Source of the DNA: Sphingomonas aurantiaca
GTDB lineage: Bacteria; Pseudomonadota; Alphaproteobacteria; Sphingomonadales; Sphingomonadaceae
Direction of reading: 5' to 3'
Length of the DNA: 64,000 nucleotides
Assembly: GCF_003050705.1 (NCBI RefSeq)
Contig: NZ_QAOG01000001.1
Span: 124,001 to 188,000 of the forward strand
In this document: piece after piece, positions 54,245 to 63,888 of the stretch
Numbering within the stretch: the first letter of the stretch is position 1
Layout: each line of letters starts with the position of its first letter
Translations under genes and position numbers: made by a program
The notes under the pieces: model-generated
What the model was told of the DNA's origin: nothing
The model's input: only the letters and a program-made list of their open reading frames with translations
The model's database searches: none

Positions 54245-54423
54245 GCGCGCTCGACCCCTGGCTGCTCGAGCGCCTGGTCTGCCCGATGACGCGCACGCCG
54301 CTGCGCTATGACGAGCCTGCACAGGAACTGGTGTCCGAGGCGGCGGGCCTCGCCTATCCGGTCCGCGACGGCGTTCCGGTGATGCTGGTCGAGGAAGCCC
54401 GACGGATCGACGCCCCCGCCTGA
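54241..54423 (+). CDS. Trm112 family small protein
   Basis: 60 residues from a GTG at 54241: [20 protein letters not shown], then [20 protein letters not shown]. This is the Trm112/YcaR family, known in eukaryotes and archaea as an activator of methyltransferases; bacterial roles are less clear. Only one Cys of the usual CxxC pair remains (CPMT), so zinc binding is doubtful. Both ends overlap neighbouring genes by 4 bp and 1 bp, so it is translationally coupled in the cnoX run. Confidence 0.88.
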   Translation: MSALDPWLLERLVCPMTRTPLRYDEPAQELVSEAAGLAYPVRDGVPVMLVEEARRIDAPA

Positions 54424-55037
54424 TGCACTTTGCCGACCGTCGCCTGCTGGTTCTCGGCGCGGTCTGGGGGATCGGCCTCGTCGCATCGGGCTGGGCACCG
54501 TTCGATCGCGCGACGTGGTGGATGGAGATCGCCCCCGTGCTGATCGCGTTCCCGGTGCTGGTCGGTCTGCGCCGCCGCTTCGTCTTCACCGACCTCGCAC
54601 TGCTGTTGATCGCGGTCCACGGCCTCGTGCTGATGCTGGGCGGCGCCTACACCTATGCGCGCGTGCCGATCGGGTTTGCGGTGCAGGACTGGCTGCATCT
54701 CGCGCGCAATCCCTATGATCGGTTCGGGCATCTGATGCAGGGATTCGTGCCCGCAATCGTCCTGCGCGAAGTGCTGGTGCGGACCGGCGTGATCGCTACG
54801 GGCCGGGTGCTGGCGATCACCGTGCTCGCTTACTGCCTGTCGGTCAGCGCGCTGTACGAGCTGATCGAGTTCGGGGCCGCGGTCGCGCTCGGCCAGGGCG
54901 CGGACGCGTTCCTGGGGACGCAGGGCGACCCCTGGGATACGCAATGGGACATGCTGATGTGCCTGATCGGCGCCGCGCTGGCGCTGATCCTGCTGTCACG
55001 GCCGCATGATCGGCAGATCGCCCGCCTCAGATCGTGA
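54423..55037 (+). CDS. DUF2238 (YjdF-like) membrane protein
   Basis: 204 residues with about six transmembrane helices (LLVLGAVWGIGLVASGW, ALLLIAVHGLVLMLGGAYTY, GRVLAITVLAYCLSVSALYE, MLMCLIGAALALILL). The conserved loop DRFGHLMQGFVPAIVLREVL, and YELIEFGAAVALGQGADAFL with GTQGDPWDTQWDM, identify the DUF2238/YjdF family of inner-membrane proteins of unknown function. Its ATG overlaps the Trm112-like stop by one base. Its 3' end overlaps the convergent UbiH-like gene by 11 bp. Confidence 0.9.
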   Translation: MHFADRRLLVLGAVWGIGLVASGWAPFDRATWWMEIAPVLIAFPVLVGLRRRFVFTDLALLLIAVHGLVLMLGGAYTYARVPIGFAVQDWLHLARNPYDRFGHLMQGFVPAIVLREVLVRTGVIATGRVLAITVLAYCLSVSALYELIEFGAAVALGQGADAFLGTQGDPWDTQWDMLMCLIGAALALILLSRPHDRQIARLRS

Positions 55038-56241
55038 GGCCTTGCAACAGCTTGGGCAGATCGCCGCTTTCGCCGCGCGCCTCGGCCATGAAGCGATCTT
55101 TCAGCGGCGGGATCGCGTTGACCGCGCTGATCCCGAAACGCCGGACCGCGCTGGCGGTCTTGCCCGGCAGGCCGAACAGGCGGGTGAGCGTGTCGGTCGC
55201 CGCCGCGGTCATGAACGTGTCGAGCCCACGCCAACGCTGGTAGCGCGCGAGCAGCGCGGCATCGCCGAGATCGAGGCCGAGGCGCTTGCCCTCGACCAGC
55301 ACTTCGGTGAGCGTCGCGACGTCGCGGAAACCGAGGTTGAGGCCCTGCCCCGCAATCGGGTGGATGCCGTGCCCTGCGTCGCCGACCAGCGCGAGCCGCG
55401 TGTCGGTGATGCGCGCGGCGTGGTGGAAGCCGAGCGGATAGGACGAGCGCGGCGTCGCCATCGACAGCGCGCCGAGGAATCCGCCCATGCTCTTTTCGGC
55501 TTCGGCGAGGAATGCGCGGTCGCCGAGCTTCAACATGCCGGGGGCGTTCTTCGCGTCGACCGTCCAGACGATCGCGGAGCGGTGACCGTCGGCGTCATCG
55601 GGAAGCGGGAGCAGCGCGAACGGGCCGCTCGAGTAGAATATCTCGTATGCGACGTCGTCGTGCGGGCGTTCGTGGTGGAACGCGGCGATGATCGCGGTGT
55701 GATCGTACGACCAGCGCGCGATGGTGATCCCCGCGGCCTCGCGAGTCGGCGAGTTGCGGCCCTCCGCGGCGATCAGCAGCGGGGCGCGGATCACGGCGCC
55801 CGAGTCGAGCGTGACGGTCACGCCCGAGTCGGCGCGGTCGACCGACGTCGCACGCGTCGTCATGCGCAGGTCGACATTGGCGGCTGCGGTGGCGGCATCG
55901 AACAGCGTGCGACGGATCAGCTTGTTCTCGTACATCGTGCCGAGCGCGCCATCGTCGGCGGCGGGGACAAAATCGAGCGCGCCGGGTTCGAGCCCGTCGC
56001 TGACGCGGATCTGGCGGATCGCACAGCCCTGCCCCGCCAGCGTCGCGCCGACGCCGATCGCGTCGAGCATGCGGTGGCTCGCGCTCGCCACCGCCGACGC
56101 GCGGCCGTCAAAGCCCGGCGCCAGCGTCACCGCGGGGTCTGCCGGGTCGATCACGATCGTCGAGATGCCGTGCACGTCGAGCGCCACGGCGAGCGTCGCG
56201 CCGACCAGCCCGCCACCGAGGATGATTACATCTGTGTCCAT
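55027..56241 (-). CDS. UbiH/UbiF-type FAD monooxygenase
   Basis: A 404-residue flavoprotein hydroxylase of the ubiquinone-synthesis family. It has the FAD-binding GGGLVGATLA (9-18), the DG-type block LIAAEGRNSPTREAAGI and the second FAD motif GDAGHGIHPIAGQGLNLG. It likely hydroxylates the quinone ring; which position (UbiH, UbiF, UbiI or UbiL type) cannot be assigned by eye. It is convergent with the DUF2238 gene, overlapping by 11 bp, and divergent from ftsK with 166 bp between. Confidence 0.9.
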   Translation of the reverse strand: MDTDVIILGGGLVGATLAVALDVHGISTIVIDPADPAVTLAPGFDGRASAVASASHRMLDAIGVGATLAGQGCAIRQIRVSDGLEPGALDFVPAADDGALGTMYENKLIRRTLFDAATAAANVDLRMTTRATSVDRADSGVTVTLDSGAVIRAPLLIAAEGRNSPTREAAGITIARWSYDHTAIIAAFHHERPHDDVAYEIFYSSGPFALLPLPDDADGHRSAIVWTVDAKNAPGMLKLGDRAFLAEAEKSMGGFLGALSMATPRSSYPLGFHHAARITDTRLALVGDAGHGIHPIAGQGLNLGFRDVATLTEVLVEGKRLGLDLGDAALLARYQRWRGLDTFMTAAATDTLTRLFGLPGKTASAVRRFGISAVNAIPPLKDRFMAEARGESGDLPKLLQGLTI

Positions 56242-56407
56242 GACGCCGCTCTATCCCGCCAGCCGGTCGCTGCCAACGCCGATCCGGGCGCGGTTTAACC
56301 CGTGTTGTCCGCGCGCGACCGCGCATTGCCGACGGGGTCGGCTTGACGTCCGACCAGCCCAGCGCGATGCACTAACCCTATTATAGTGATTCTGGAGAAT
56401 ACGGGTC

Positions 56408-58720
56408 ATGGCCAGCCGCGCGCAGCCAGCCTTGTGGCGTGAGACGGTGAAAGCGGGTGCCGTCCGCAGCGGTGCGCTGATCGCGGCGATCGCGTTGTTC
56501 GTCGGCACGCTGCTGATGGCGCTGGCGCTGGCGAGCTATCACCCGAGCGACCCTGCGCTCAACACCGCGTCGGGCGGGTCGCCGGCCAATCTGGTCGGCC
56601 CGCCGGGCGCGTGGTTCGCCGATATCGCGCTGACCCTGTTCGGCCCCGCGGTCGCGCTGCTGCTGCCGATCGGGCCGATTCTCGGGCTGCGGCTATGGCG
56701 CGATCTGCCGCTGGGCCACTGGGTGCGGATGCTGCGCGGCGCGGCGATCGGCGTCGCGCTGATGGCGAGCGCGCTGGCGTTCGTCTCGGGCTCGTCGGTG
56801 CTCGCGCTGCCCGCCGGATGGGGTGGCGTGATCGGGCTGTCAGTCGCGAGCGCGGTTCACTGGGCGCTGAGCTTTGTCGGCGAGCCGGTCGCCGAGCTCT
56901 GGTCCGCGCGCGCGATCGGGCTGGTCGCGGCGATCGCGGGCGCGATCGTCTGGGGCAAGAGCATCGAGATCGATCTCGGCGAGCGCAAATGGCGCTTTCC
57001 CCGCCGCAATCGCACCGAGGCGCTCGGCTATGACGGCTTTGCGGAGATCGACGAGGACGACGACGAGCCGCTGACCCTGACGCGCAAGCCGGTCGAGCCG
57101 CGCGCGCTCGCCGAGCCCGACCCGCGCCCTGCCCCGGTCATCGCCGATCGCCAGACTGCGCCGAGCCAGGCCAAGCCCAAGGAGCGCCAGTCGTCGCTCG
57201 ACCTGCGCGACAATTTCACGCTGCCCAGCCTCGACCTGCTGACCCCGTCGCCGCCGAGCCAGGGCAATGTCGTCGACAAGGCGGGGCTCGAGCGCAACGC
57301 AAGGCTGCTGGAGAACGTGCTCGACGATTTCCACGTGAAGGGATCGATCATCGAGGTGCGGCCGGGCCCGGTCGTGACGATGTACGAGCTGGAGCCCGCG
57401 CCCGGCATCAAGGCGAGCCGCGTGATCGCGCTGGCCGACGATATCGCGCGCAACATGTCCGCGATTTCCGCGCGCGTCGCGGTGATCCCGGGGCGCAACG
57501 TGATCGGCATCGAGCTGCCCAATGCGCGGCGCGAGGCGGTGTCCTTGCACGAGCTCGTCGGCAGCCAGACGTTCGAGGACCAGTCGGCACAGCTGCCGAT
57601 CATCCTTGGCAAGAACATCGCGGGCGATTCGGTGATCGCCGATCTCGCGCCGATGCCGCATCTGCTGGTCGCGGGTACGACGGGGTCGGGTAAGTCGGTC
57701 GGCCTCAACAGCATGATCCTGTCGCTGCTGTACAAGCTGACGCCGAACCAGTGCCGGATGATCATGATCGATCCGAAGATGCTCGAACTGAGCATGTATG
57801 ACGACATCCCGCATCTGTTGTCGCCGGTCGTCACCGATCCCGCCAAGGCGGTGCGCGCGCTGAAATGGGCGGTCGAGACGATGGAGGATCGCTATCGCCA
57901 GATGTCCTCCGTCGGCGTGCGCAGCCTCGCCGGGTTCAACGACAAGGTGCGTGGCGCCAAGGCCAAGGGGCAGCCGCTCGGGCGGAAGGTGCAGACGGGC
58001 TATCACCCGGATACCGGCGCGCCGATGTACGAGGAAGAGAAGCTCGAATACGACGTGCTGCCGCAGATCGTGGTGATCGTCGACGAGCTCGCCGATCTGA
58101 TGATGACCGCGGGCAAGGAGGTTGAATTCCTGATCCAGCGGCTCGCGCAGAAGGCACGCGCGGCGGGCATCCACCTGATCATGGCGACGCAGCGGCCGTC
58201 GGTCGACGTCATCACCGGCGTCATCAAGGCCAATCTGCCGACGCGGATCAGCTTCCACGTCACGTCGAAGATCGATTCGCGCACGATTCTGGGCGAACAG
58301 GGCGCCGAGCAGCTGCTCGGCAAGGGCGACATGCTCTACATGCCGGGCGGCAAGGGCATCGTCCGCGTCCACGGGCCGTTCGTGACCGATGACGAGGTTC
58401 GGCTGGTGGCGGATCACTGGCGCTCGCAAGGGCTGCCCGACTATATCTCGTCGGTGACCGAGGAGCCCGAGGAGAGCTTCGCGCTGGAGGGATCGCCGAC
58501 GGGTGAGGATTCGGCGGAGGACCAGCAATATCGCCAGGCGATCCAGCTGGTATGCGAGTCGCAAAAGGCGTCGACCTCGTGGCTGCAGCGGCAGTTGCGG
58601 ATCGGGTATAACTCGGCCGCGCGGTTGATCGAGCGGATGGAGAAGGACGGCATCGTCGGCCGCCCCGATCATGTCGGGCGGCGCGAGGTGCTGCGCGATA
58701 CCGAGGGGCATGCGATCTAA
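56408..58720 (+). CDS. ftsK: DNA translocase FtsK
   Basis: A 770-residue septum-anchored motor for chromosome segregation. Four membrane helices lie in the first 180 residues (IAAIALFVGTLLMALALASY, IALTLFGPAVALLLPIGPIL), then a short linker. The RecA-like motor has Walker A GTTGSGKSVGLN (near 425) and Walker B IVVIVDELADLMM (near 555). The C-terminal winged-helix gamma domain (STSWLQRQLRIGYNSAARLI) reads KOPS sequences. GGAGAA before the ATG is the ribosome-binding site and TATTATAGT at 56379-56387 looks like a -10 element. Confidence 0.96.
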   Translation: MASRAQPALWRETVKAGAVRSGALIAAIALFVGTLLMALALASYHPSDPALNTASGGSPANLVGPPGAWFADIALTLFGPAVALLLPIGPILGLRLWRDLPLGHWVRMLRGAAIGVALMASALAFVSGSSVLALPAGWGGVIGLSVASAVHWALSFVGEPVAELWSARAIGLVAAIAGAIVWGKSIEIDLGERKWRFPRRNRTEALGYDGFAEIDEDDDEPLTLTRKPVEPRALAEPDPRPAPVIADRQTAPSQAKPKERQSSLDLRDNFTLPSLDLLTPSPPSQGNVVDKAGLERNARLLENVLDDFHVKGSIIEVRPGPVVTMYELEPAPGIKASRVIALADDIARNMSAISARVAVIPGRNVIGIELPNARREAVSLHELVGSQTFEDQSAQLPIILGKNIAGDSVIADLAPMPHLLVAGTTGSGKSVGLNSMILSLLYKLTPNQCRMIMIDPKMLELSMYDDIPHLLSPVVTDPAKAVRALKWAVETMEDRYRQMSSVGVRSLAGFNDKVRGAKAKGQPLGRKVQTGYHPDTGAPMYEEEKLEYDVLPQIVVIVDELADLMMTAGKEVEFLIQRLAQKARAAGIHLIMATQRPSVDVITGVIKANLPTRISFHVTSKIDSRTILGEQGAEQLLGKGDMLYMPGGKGIVRVHGPFVTDDEVRLVADHWRSQGLPDYISSVTEEPEESFALEGSPTGEDSAEDQQYRQAIQLVCESQKASTSWLQRQLRIGYNSAARLIERMEKDGIVGRPDHVGRREVLRDTEGHAI

Positions 58721-58731
58721 GAACGCGGTGC

Positions 58732-58856
58732 AATCCTCCCCCGCCAGGGGGAGGTGGCAGGCGTCAGCCTGACGGAGGGGGCGGACAGGAATGGCCGCCG
58801 TTCCGTGTCCTCCCCCTCCGTCGCCTTCGGCGCCACCTCCCCCTGGCGGAGGAGGA
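58732..58856. repeat. Intergenic inverted-repeat doublet (AATCCTCCCCC family)
   Basis: Arms begin AATCCTCCCCCGCCAGGGGG (58732-58751) and end GGAGGAGGATT (58847-58857) in inverted order, with inner arms GGAGGGGGCGG and CCTCCCCCTCCG. The outer sequences match the arms of the element inside dnaE2. It lies downstream of ftsK, in the 244-bp spacer before the porin gene. Confidence 0.85.
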
Positions 58857-58964
58857 TTGGCGGGACCTGCGACCGTTTCGCCGCATGCGACATGACGGAG
58901 GGTTTCGGACGATCGAGGTGCGGTCTACGGGGGAAACACAAGTTACGGACGACAGGTGGGATTG

Positions 58965-60350
58965 ATGGGGTATCGGCGATTGGGCGTGGCGGCGTTGGCG
59001 CTCGCGATATCCGGGCAGGGTTGGGCGCAGGACACCGCGAAACAGACCCCCGGCAGCACCGCCACCGACACGCAGCACCGGCCGCGTTCAGGCGTTCGCC
59101 GCGACAGCGATCTGTCTCCCTCCGCGCTGACCGCGGATACGCGCCGCACCCCGCCGCCCGGGCTATTCGCCGACTGGTTCGATATCCGCAAGAAGCTGGC
59201 GGATCGCGGTATCGGGCTGAGCGCGCGCTATGCCTCGGAAAGCGGCTATAACTTCTCGGGCGGCGACCGGAAATTGCTCCGCGAGACCGGCCAGTTCGAC
59301 GTCGGCGTACTGCTCGATCTCGACAAGGTCGTCGGGCTGCAGGGCGGTGCGTTCCAGGCGACCGTGACCTATCGCCGCGGCCGCGATCTGGGCGCTGACG
59401 CCAATCTCGGCGTGCTGCAACAGGTGCAGGAAGTGTATGGCCGAGGGCAGACGCTGCGCCTGACGCAATTCTGGTACGAGCAGATGCTGGGCGAGAAGCT
59501 CGAGCTCAAGATCGGGCGGACCAATCCCGGCGAGGATTTCGCGGTATTCTCCTGCTATTTCCAGAATCTCAGCTTCTGCGGGGCGCAGCCGGGCAATCTG
59601 GTCGGCGATTACTGGCAGAACTGGCCGGTCGGGCAATGGGGCGCGCGGCTGCGCTACGACGTCAACGACCATGTCACGCTGAAGACCGCGGCGTATGAGG
59701 TGAACCCGCGCAACCTGGAGAAGGACTTCGTGATCGGCCGGTTCCACGGCGCGACCGGCGCGCTGATCCCGGTCGAGGCCGAATGGCGGCGCGGCGACGA
59801 TGATGGCCGGGTCGGCGCGTACAAGGTCGGCGGCTGGATCAACACGTCGAACGGCGACGACGTGTATTACGACGTGAACCGCCAGCCGATCGCGATCACC
59901 GGCATGGCGCCGCTCCGCCACGACGCGCGCTACGGCGTATATTTCAACGTCCAGCAGCAGATCACCGGCACGTCGAAGGACGGCAAGTCGGTGACCGGTC
60001 TCAGCGTGTTCCTCAACGCGACGCAGGCCGATCGCGCGACCTCGACCACCGATAACCAGATTGCGGCGGGGCTGTTCTACAAGGGGCTGGTGCCGTGGCG
60101 ACCGGGCGACATCCTGGGCATCGGCGTCGCGCGGACCAATGTGAACGGGCGCGTCGCGAAGGGACAGGCACTCGATCCGACGCGGCCGGCGGTGCAGGAT
60201 GCGGAATATGCGTCGGAGATCTATTACAGCGTCCATCCGACCAAGTGGCTGGAATTACGGCCGAACGTGCAGTTCATCCACAATCCGGGCGGCGTGCATG
60301 GCGCCCGCGATGTCGGCGTGCTCGGGTTGAAGGGGGCGATCACGCTGTAG
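58965..60350 (+). CDS. OprB-family carbohydrate-selective porin
   Basis: 461 residues from ATG 58965 with AGGTGGG upstream. A signal peptide (RRLGVAALALAISGQGWAQ) is followed by a beta-barrel of the OprB type: GLFADWFDIRKKLADRGIGL, ARYASESGYNFSGGDRKLLR, LKIGRTNPGEDFAVFSCYFQ, and the tail GVLGLKGAITL. OprB porins admit mono- and oligosaccharides through the outer membrane. It is a single gene between two repeat elements, so regulation cannot be inferred from neighbours. The exact sugar is unknown. Confidence 0.88.
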   Translation: MGYRRLGVAALALAISGQGWAQDTAKQTPGSTATDTQHRPRSGVRRDSDLSPSALTADTRRTPPPGLFADWFDIRKKLADRGIGLSARYASESGYNFSGGDRKLLRETGQFDVGVLLDLDKVVGLQGGAFQATVTYRRGRDLGADANLGVLQQVQEVYGRGQTLRLTQFWYEQMLGEKLELKIGRTNPGEDFAVFSCYFQNLSFCGAQPGNLVGDYWQNWPVGQWGARLRYDVNDHVTLKTAAYEVNPRNLEKDFVIGRFHGATGALIPVEAEWRRGDDDGRVGAYKVGGWINTSNGDDVYYDVNRQPIAITGMAPLRHDARYGVYFNVQQQITGTSKDGKSVTGLSVFLNATQADRATSTTDNQIAAGLFYKGLVPWRPGDILGIGVARTNVNGRVAKGQALDPTRPAVQDAEYASEIYYSVHPTKWLELRPNVQFIHNPGGVHGARDVGVLGLKGAITL

Positions 60351-60375
60351 GGGGCGACGGTCCTCGCGCCCTCCC

Positions 60376-60457
60376 CGTCATCCTGACGAAAGTCAGGATC
60401 CAGAGTAATATCCGCGGCGCTGCTTGATCCTGGGTCCTGACTTTCGTCAGGATGACG
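60376..60457. repeat. Intergenic inverted-repeat doublet (CGTCATCCTGACGAAAG family)
   Basis: Arms CGTCATCCTGACGAAAGTCA (60376-60395, continuing GGATCCAG) and CTGACTTTCGTCAGGATGACG (60437-60457) are inverted; each arm is itself a hairpin TCCTGAC-GAAA-GTCAGGA. It lies between the porin gene and lolA. A solitary half-copy occurs at 43710-43726. Confidence 0.85.
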
Positions 60458-60522
60458 AAGTACCGAATTCAGTGGCGGTTCAAGCGCGGGCCGGCAATTG
60501 TCCGCGCTTCAAGGAGATTTCG

Positions 60523-61152
60523 ATGTTCAATACCCGCCCCGCGGTGATCGCGACGATCGCCGCCCTCTCGGTCGCCGCCGTCCCCGCCCCTGCCGTCGCG
60601 CAGGCGAGCGGCGATCTCGCTGCCGTCCAGAAGCATCTCCAGTCGGTCGAGACGATGACCGCCAGTTTCTCGCAGGCGGATCGCAACGGCAAGGTGCTGA
60701 CCGGCGTGCTGACGCTGAAGAAGCCAGGCAAGCTGCGCTTCCAGTACGAGAAGGGCGTGCCGATCCTGATCGTCGCGGAGGGCGGCGCGCTGACCTTCAT
60801 CGATTATTCGGTGAAGCAGGTGCAGCGCTGGCCGATCAAGAACTCGCCGCTGGGCGTACTGCTCGATCCGACTCGCGACATCACGCGCTATGCCAAGCTG
60901 GTGCCCGGCTATGACCAGCGCATCGTGTCGGTCGAGGCGAACGACCCGAAGCACCCCGAATATGGCCGGATCACGCTGGTGTTCGTGCGCAACGCGGGCG
61001 CGCCGGGCGGGCTGATGCTGCAGGGCTGGGTCGCGCTCGACAGCCAGAACAACCGGACGACGATCCGCCTGACCAACCAGAAGTTCGGCGACGCGGTCAG
61101 CGACAACACCTTCCGCTGGAACGATCCGCGCCGCACGGGTGGAAGAAAGTAA
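60523..61152 (+). CDS. lolA: Outer-membrane lipoprotein carrier protein LolA
   Basis: 209 residues from ATG 60523 with AAGGAG upstream. The signal peptide (VIATIAALSVAAVPAPAVAQ) leads to a LolA-type fold: HLQSVETMTASFSQADRNGK, LTLKKPGKLRFQYEKGVPIL, VEGG-like AEGGALTFIDYSVKQVQRWP and PLGVLLDPTRDITRYAKLVP. It carries lipoproteins through the periplasm from LolCDE. The order ftsK ... lolA ... xth is common in sphingomonads; here a porin gene intervenes after ftsK. Confidence 0.92.
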   Translation: MFNTRPAVIATIAALSVAAVPAPAVAQASGDLAAVQKHLQSVETMTASFSQADRNGKVLTGVLTLKKPGKLRFQYEKGVPILIVAEGGALTFIDYSVKQVQRWPIKNSPLGVLLDPTRDITRYAKLVPGYDQRIVSVEANDPKHPEYGRITLVFVRNAGAPGGLMLQGWVALDSQNNRTTIRLTNQKFGDAVSDNTFRWNDPRRTGGRK

Positions 61153-61503
61153 CAAAACTTTCGCGTCATTCATGCCAGCGACAGGTTTCGGTCCCTAGAG
61201 AGTGGGCCGCGGATGTGGGGCATTCGGGATTTTTCCCCCTGTTGCCCGGATGGTTTCTCCACAGTCTGCCTGCGTGACGAACGCTGAGTCGGCCCTCGCT
61301 CCATGCCCCCGGAGCGGGGGTCATTTCATGTGAAGGGCGGCGCGAAAAAGCATTTTGCGCGACTCGCCCGAACACGGCCGACGGGCCCCCTCTTTCTCTA
61401 GGGCCCGGTCGACGACAGCGGCTTTGCCGATGGCGCCTTCTACCGTCTTCGAAGCTCGAGACGCTTGCTTGTCCCGCCCCCCACGCGACGCTACATCGCG
61501 GCT
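61153..61503. other. Intergenic region between lolA and xth, with one terminator-like hairpin
   Basis: About 350 bp without a supportable gene. CCCCC-GGAGC-GGGGG at 61306-61320 is a hairpin followed by TCATTT, a plausible weak terminator for lolA. GCGCGAAAAAGCATTTTGCGC (61341-61361) is a second inverted repeat. A minus-strand frame is open through 61321-61500 (tail SRKMLFRAALHMK) but has no start codon outside xth, so it is not called. The xth promoter must lie here. Confidence 0.4.
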
Positions 61504-62286
61504 GTGAAAATCGCCTCCTGGAACATCAACTCGGTCCGGTTCCGGATCGCCATCGTCGAACAGTTTCTGCGCGACGAGCAACCCGACATCCTGTGCCTGC
61601 AGGAAACCAAGGTCATCGACGGCGACTTCCCGTTCGAGGCATTCCGCGCGCTGGGCTATGAGCACATCGTCCTGCACGGCCAGCGGATGCACCACGGCGT
61701 CGCGATTCTCAGCCGCGTGCCGATCGTCGAGGACGACCGGTTCGACTGGCAGGCGAACAGCGAGGCGCGTCATGTCGGCGTCCGGCTTCCCAACGGCGTC
61801 CGGCTGGAAAATGTCTACATCCCCGCCGGCGGTGACGTGCCCGACCGCGAGGCGAACCCCAAATTCGGCCAGAAGCTCGATTTCCTCGAGCGGATGACGC
61901 GCTGGTCGGAGACGCTCGCGGGGCCATCGATCCTGGTCGGCGATTTTAACATCGCGCCGCTCGAATCGGACGTGTGGAGCCACAAGCAGCTGCTCGACGT
62001 CGTCAGCCATACGCCGATCGAGGTCGAGGCGCTCGCCCGGTTGCAGGCGGCGGGCGACTGGGTCGATCTCGGCCGCCGCTTTCACCCGGCGCCCGCGCGG
62101 CTCTACACCTGGTGGAGCTACCGCGCGAAGGATTGGGAGGCGTCGGATCGCGGGCGGCGGCTCGATCACATGTGGGCCACCGGTGCGGCCGCGGACGCCG
62201 CGGTCGAGCATCACGTATATGAGCGGTGCCGCAGTTGGCTGAAGCCCTCCGACCACATCCCGATCCTCACCGAGTTCGCGTTTTGA
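61504..62286 (+). CDS. xth: Exodeoxyribonuclease III
   Basis: 260 residues from a GTG at 61504 ([20 protein letters not shown]), the family N-terminus; E. coli has 268. Catalytic residues are visible: Glu in LCLQETKV, the [13 protein letters not shown] block with Asp and Asn, and the C-terminal SDHIPI His. It is an AP endonuclease and 3'-5' exonuclease for base-excision repair. Its stop overlaps the TTG start of ribA (TTGA). Confidence 0.94.
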   Translation: MKIASWNINSVRFRIAIVEQFLRDEQPDILCLQETKVIDGDFPFEAFRALGYEHIVLHGQRMHHGVAILSRVPIVEDDRFDWQANSEARHVGVRLPNGVRLENVYIPAGGDVPDREANPKFGQKLDFLERMTRWSETLAGPSILVGDFNIAPLESDVWSHKQLLDVVSHTPIEVEALARLQAAGDWVDLGRRFHPAPARLYTWWSYRAKDWEASDRGRRLDHMWATGAAADAAVEHHVYERCRSWLKPSDHIPILTEFAF

Positions 62287-63329
62287 GCGATCCGCGCGCT
62301 GCGGCCCGCGCGGTGGACGCGTTGCGGCGCGGGTGGCCGATCGCGATCGACGGGCTGGTCCTGCTCGCGGTCGAGACGGCGGATGCAGCGCGGCTGGCGG
62401 CGTTCGATCCGGACGCGACGGGGGGCGTGCTGATCTCGTCGGGGCGCGCCGCGACGTTGAAGCTGGCGAACCAGCTGGCCGCCGCGGATCCGACCGAGCC
62501 CGTGCTGGTCGATCGCGCGCCGTGGATCGACTTTGCCGCGGCGACCGCGCTGGCCGATCCGCAATTCGACCTGGCGACACCGATGAAGGGGCCGTTCCGG
62601 ACGGTCCCGGTGGCCGATCCGCAGGCGGCCGCGGCGGCGCTGCGGCTCGCGCGGATCGCCGGGCTGTTGCCCGCCTTCTTCCTCGGCACCGGCGAGCCCG
62701 AGGTGGCGATCGCCCACGCCGATATCGATGCGCACGAGGATGCGACCCGCCTGACTCTCGCGACGCGCGCGCGGCTGCCGGTCGAGGGCGCGGAGGATGC
62801 GGAGATCGTCGCGTTCCGCAGCCCCGAAAGCGGCGACGAACATATTGCGTTGCTGATCGGCCAGCCCAATGGCGAGCCGCCGCTCGTCCGGCTGCATAGC
62901 GAGTGCCTGACGGGCGACGTGCTCGGCAGCCTGAAGTGTGATTGCGGGCCGCAGTTGCACGCCGCGATCCATGCGATTCGCGACAGTGGCTGGGGTATCC
63001 TGCTGTATCTGCGGCAGGAGGGGCGCGGGATCGGGCTGGTCAACAAGCTGCGCGCCTATGCGTTGCAGGACCAGGGCTATGATACGGTCGATGCCAACAC
63101 ACGGCTGGGCTTTGCGGTCGATGCGCGCGATTTCGGCGTGGCGGCGCGGATGCTGACGTTGCTCGGGCAGCGCGAGGTGCGGTTGCTGACGAACAACCCG
63201 GCCAAGGTCGCCGGGCTGGCGGCGGCGGGCGTGACGGTGATCGAGCGCGTGCCGCATTTCTTGCCGTCCAATCCGCATAACGCGCAGTATCTCGCGACGA
63301 AGCGCGACCGCACGGGGCACCAGTTCTGA
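62283..63329 (+). CDS. ribA: GTP cyclohydrolase II with degenerate N-terminal domain
   Basis: 348 residues from a TTG at 62283 overlapping the xth stop by 4 bp. The C-terminal half (from about residue 165) is GTP cyclohydrolase II: zinc site in [20 protein letters not shown], then [20 protein letters not shown] and [20 protein letters not shown]. It makes the first committed riboflavin precursor. The N-terminal 160 residues ([20 protein letters not shown]) have the length and position of a DHBP synthase domain but lack its acidic metal-site motifs, so that domain is probably inactive. Confidence 0.9.
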   Translation: MSDPRAAARAVDALRRGWPIAIDGLVLLAVETADAARLAAFDPDATGGVLISSGRAATLKLANQLAAADPTEPVLVDRAPWIDFAAATALADPQFDLATPMKGPFRTVPVADPQAAAAALRLARIAGLLPAFFLGTGEPEVAIAHADIDAHEDATRLTLATRARLPVEGAEDAEIVAFRSPESGDEHIALLIGQPNGEPPLVRLHSECLTGDVLGSLKCDCGPQLHAAIHAIRDSGWGILLYLRQEGRGIGLVNKLRAYALQDQGYDTVDANTRLGFAVDARDFGVAARMLTLLGQREVRLLTNNPAKVAGLAAAGVTVIERVPHFLPSNPHNAQYLATKRDRTGHQF

Positions 63330-63361
63330 CCGACATCCCGCCTTCCAGGCGCCTGATCGTC

Positions 63362-63838
63362 GTGTTCGGCGCGGCGGTCCGTCCCGACGGCCGCCCGAGC
63401 CCGACGCTCGCGCGACGGATCGCGTTCGCGGCGGCGGCGGCGGCGCGCTATGTCGATGCGGACCTGTTCTGCTCGGGCGCGAAGGGCGCGCATGGGCCTT
63501 CCGAGGCGTCGGTGATGGCGGAAATGCTGGCCGAGACGGTCGACCGGTCGCGGATCCATCTCGACGAGGCGAGCGTCGATACGTTGCAGAGCGTGGTCGC
63601 CGCGACCGCGTTCGCGCGTGCGGGCGACTATGCGCAGTGCATGATCTGTACTGACGGCTATCACCAGCCGCGGATCCGCATGCTGTTCACGATGCTGGGG
63701 ATGCCCGCGAGCGCGATCCATGTGCCGCATGGCGGGAGCCGTCGGTATCAGCTGAAGATGCGGACTCGGGAAGCGGCGGCGATCCCGTATGACCTGGTCG
63801 CGGGGATCGGCGCGATCTGGCGGCGTAAGCGGGGCTAA
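63362..63838 (+). CDS. YdcF family (DUF218) protein
   Basis: 158 residues from GTG 63362, but the frame is open back to ribA and codes [12 protein letters not shown] directly before it, which completes the first beta-strand of the DUF218 fold (RLIVVFGAAVRPDGRPSPTL). The true start may be a CTG at 63326 that overlaps the ribA stop (CTGA), giving 170 residues. Other blocks: DLFCSGAKGAHGPSEASVMA, ESVDTLQS-like EASVDTLQSVVAATAFA, ICTDGYHQPRIRMLF. YdcF proteins bind nucleotides; function unknown. Coupled to ribA. Confidence 0.82.
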   Translation: MFGAAVRPDGRPSPTLARRIAFAAAAAARYVDADLFCSGAKGAHGPSEASVMAEMLAETVDRSRIHLDEASVDTLQSVVAATAFARAGDYAQCMICTDGYHQPRIRMLFTMLGMPASAIHVPHGGSRRYQLKMRTREAAAIPYDLVAGIGAIWRRKRG

Positions 63839-63888
63839 CCGCTACTGCGGACGCGGCCGCTTTGCGTCTGCGCATTTCTCAAGCGGGG

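Noticed and set aside
61321..61500. Minus-strand frame ending SRKMLFRAALHMK between lolA and xth
   Set aside because: No ATG, GTG or TTG in frame outside the xth coding region and no ribosome-binding site; codon use is not like neighbouring genes.
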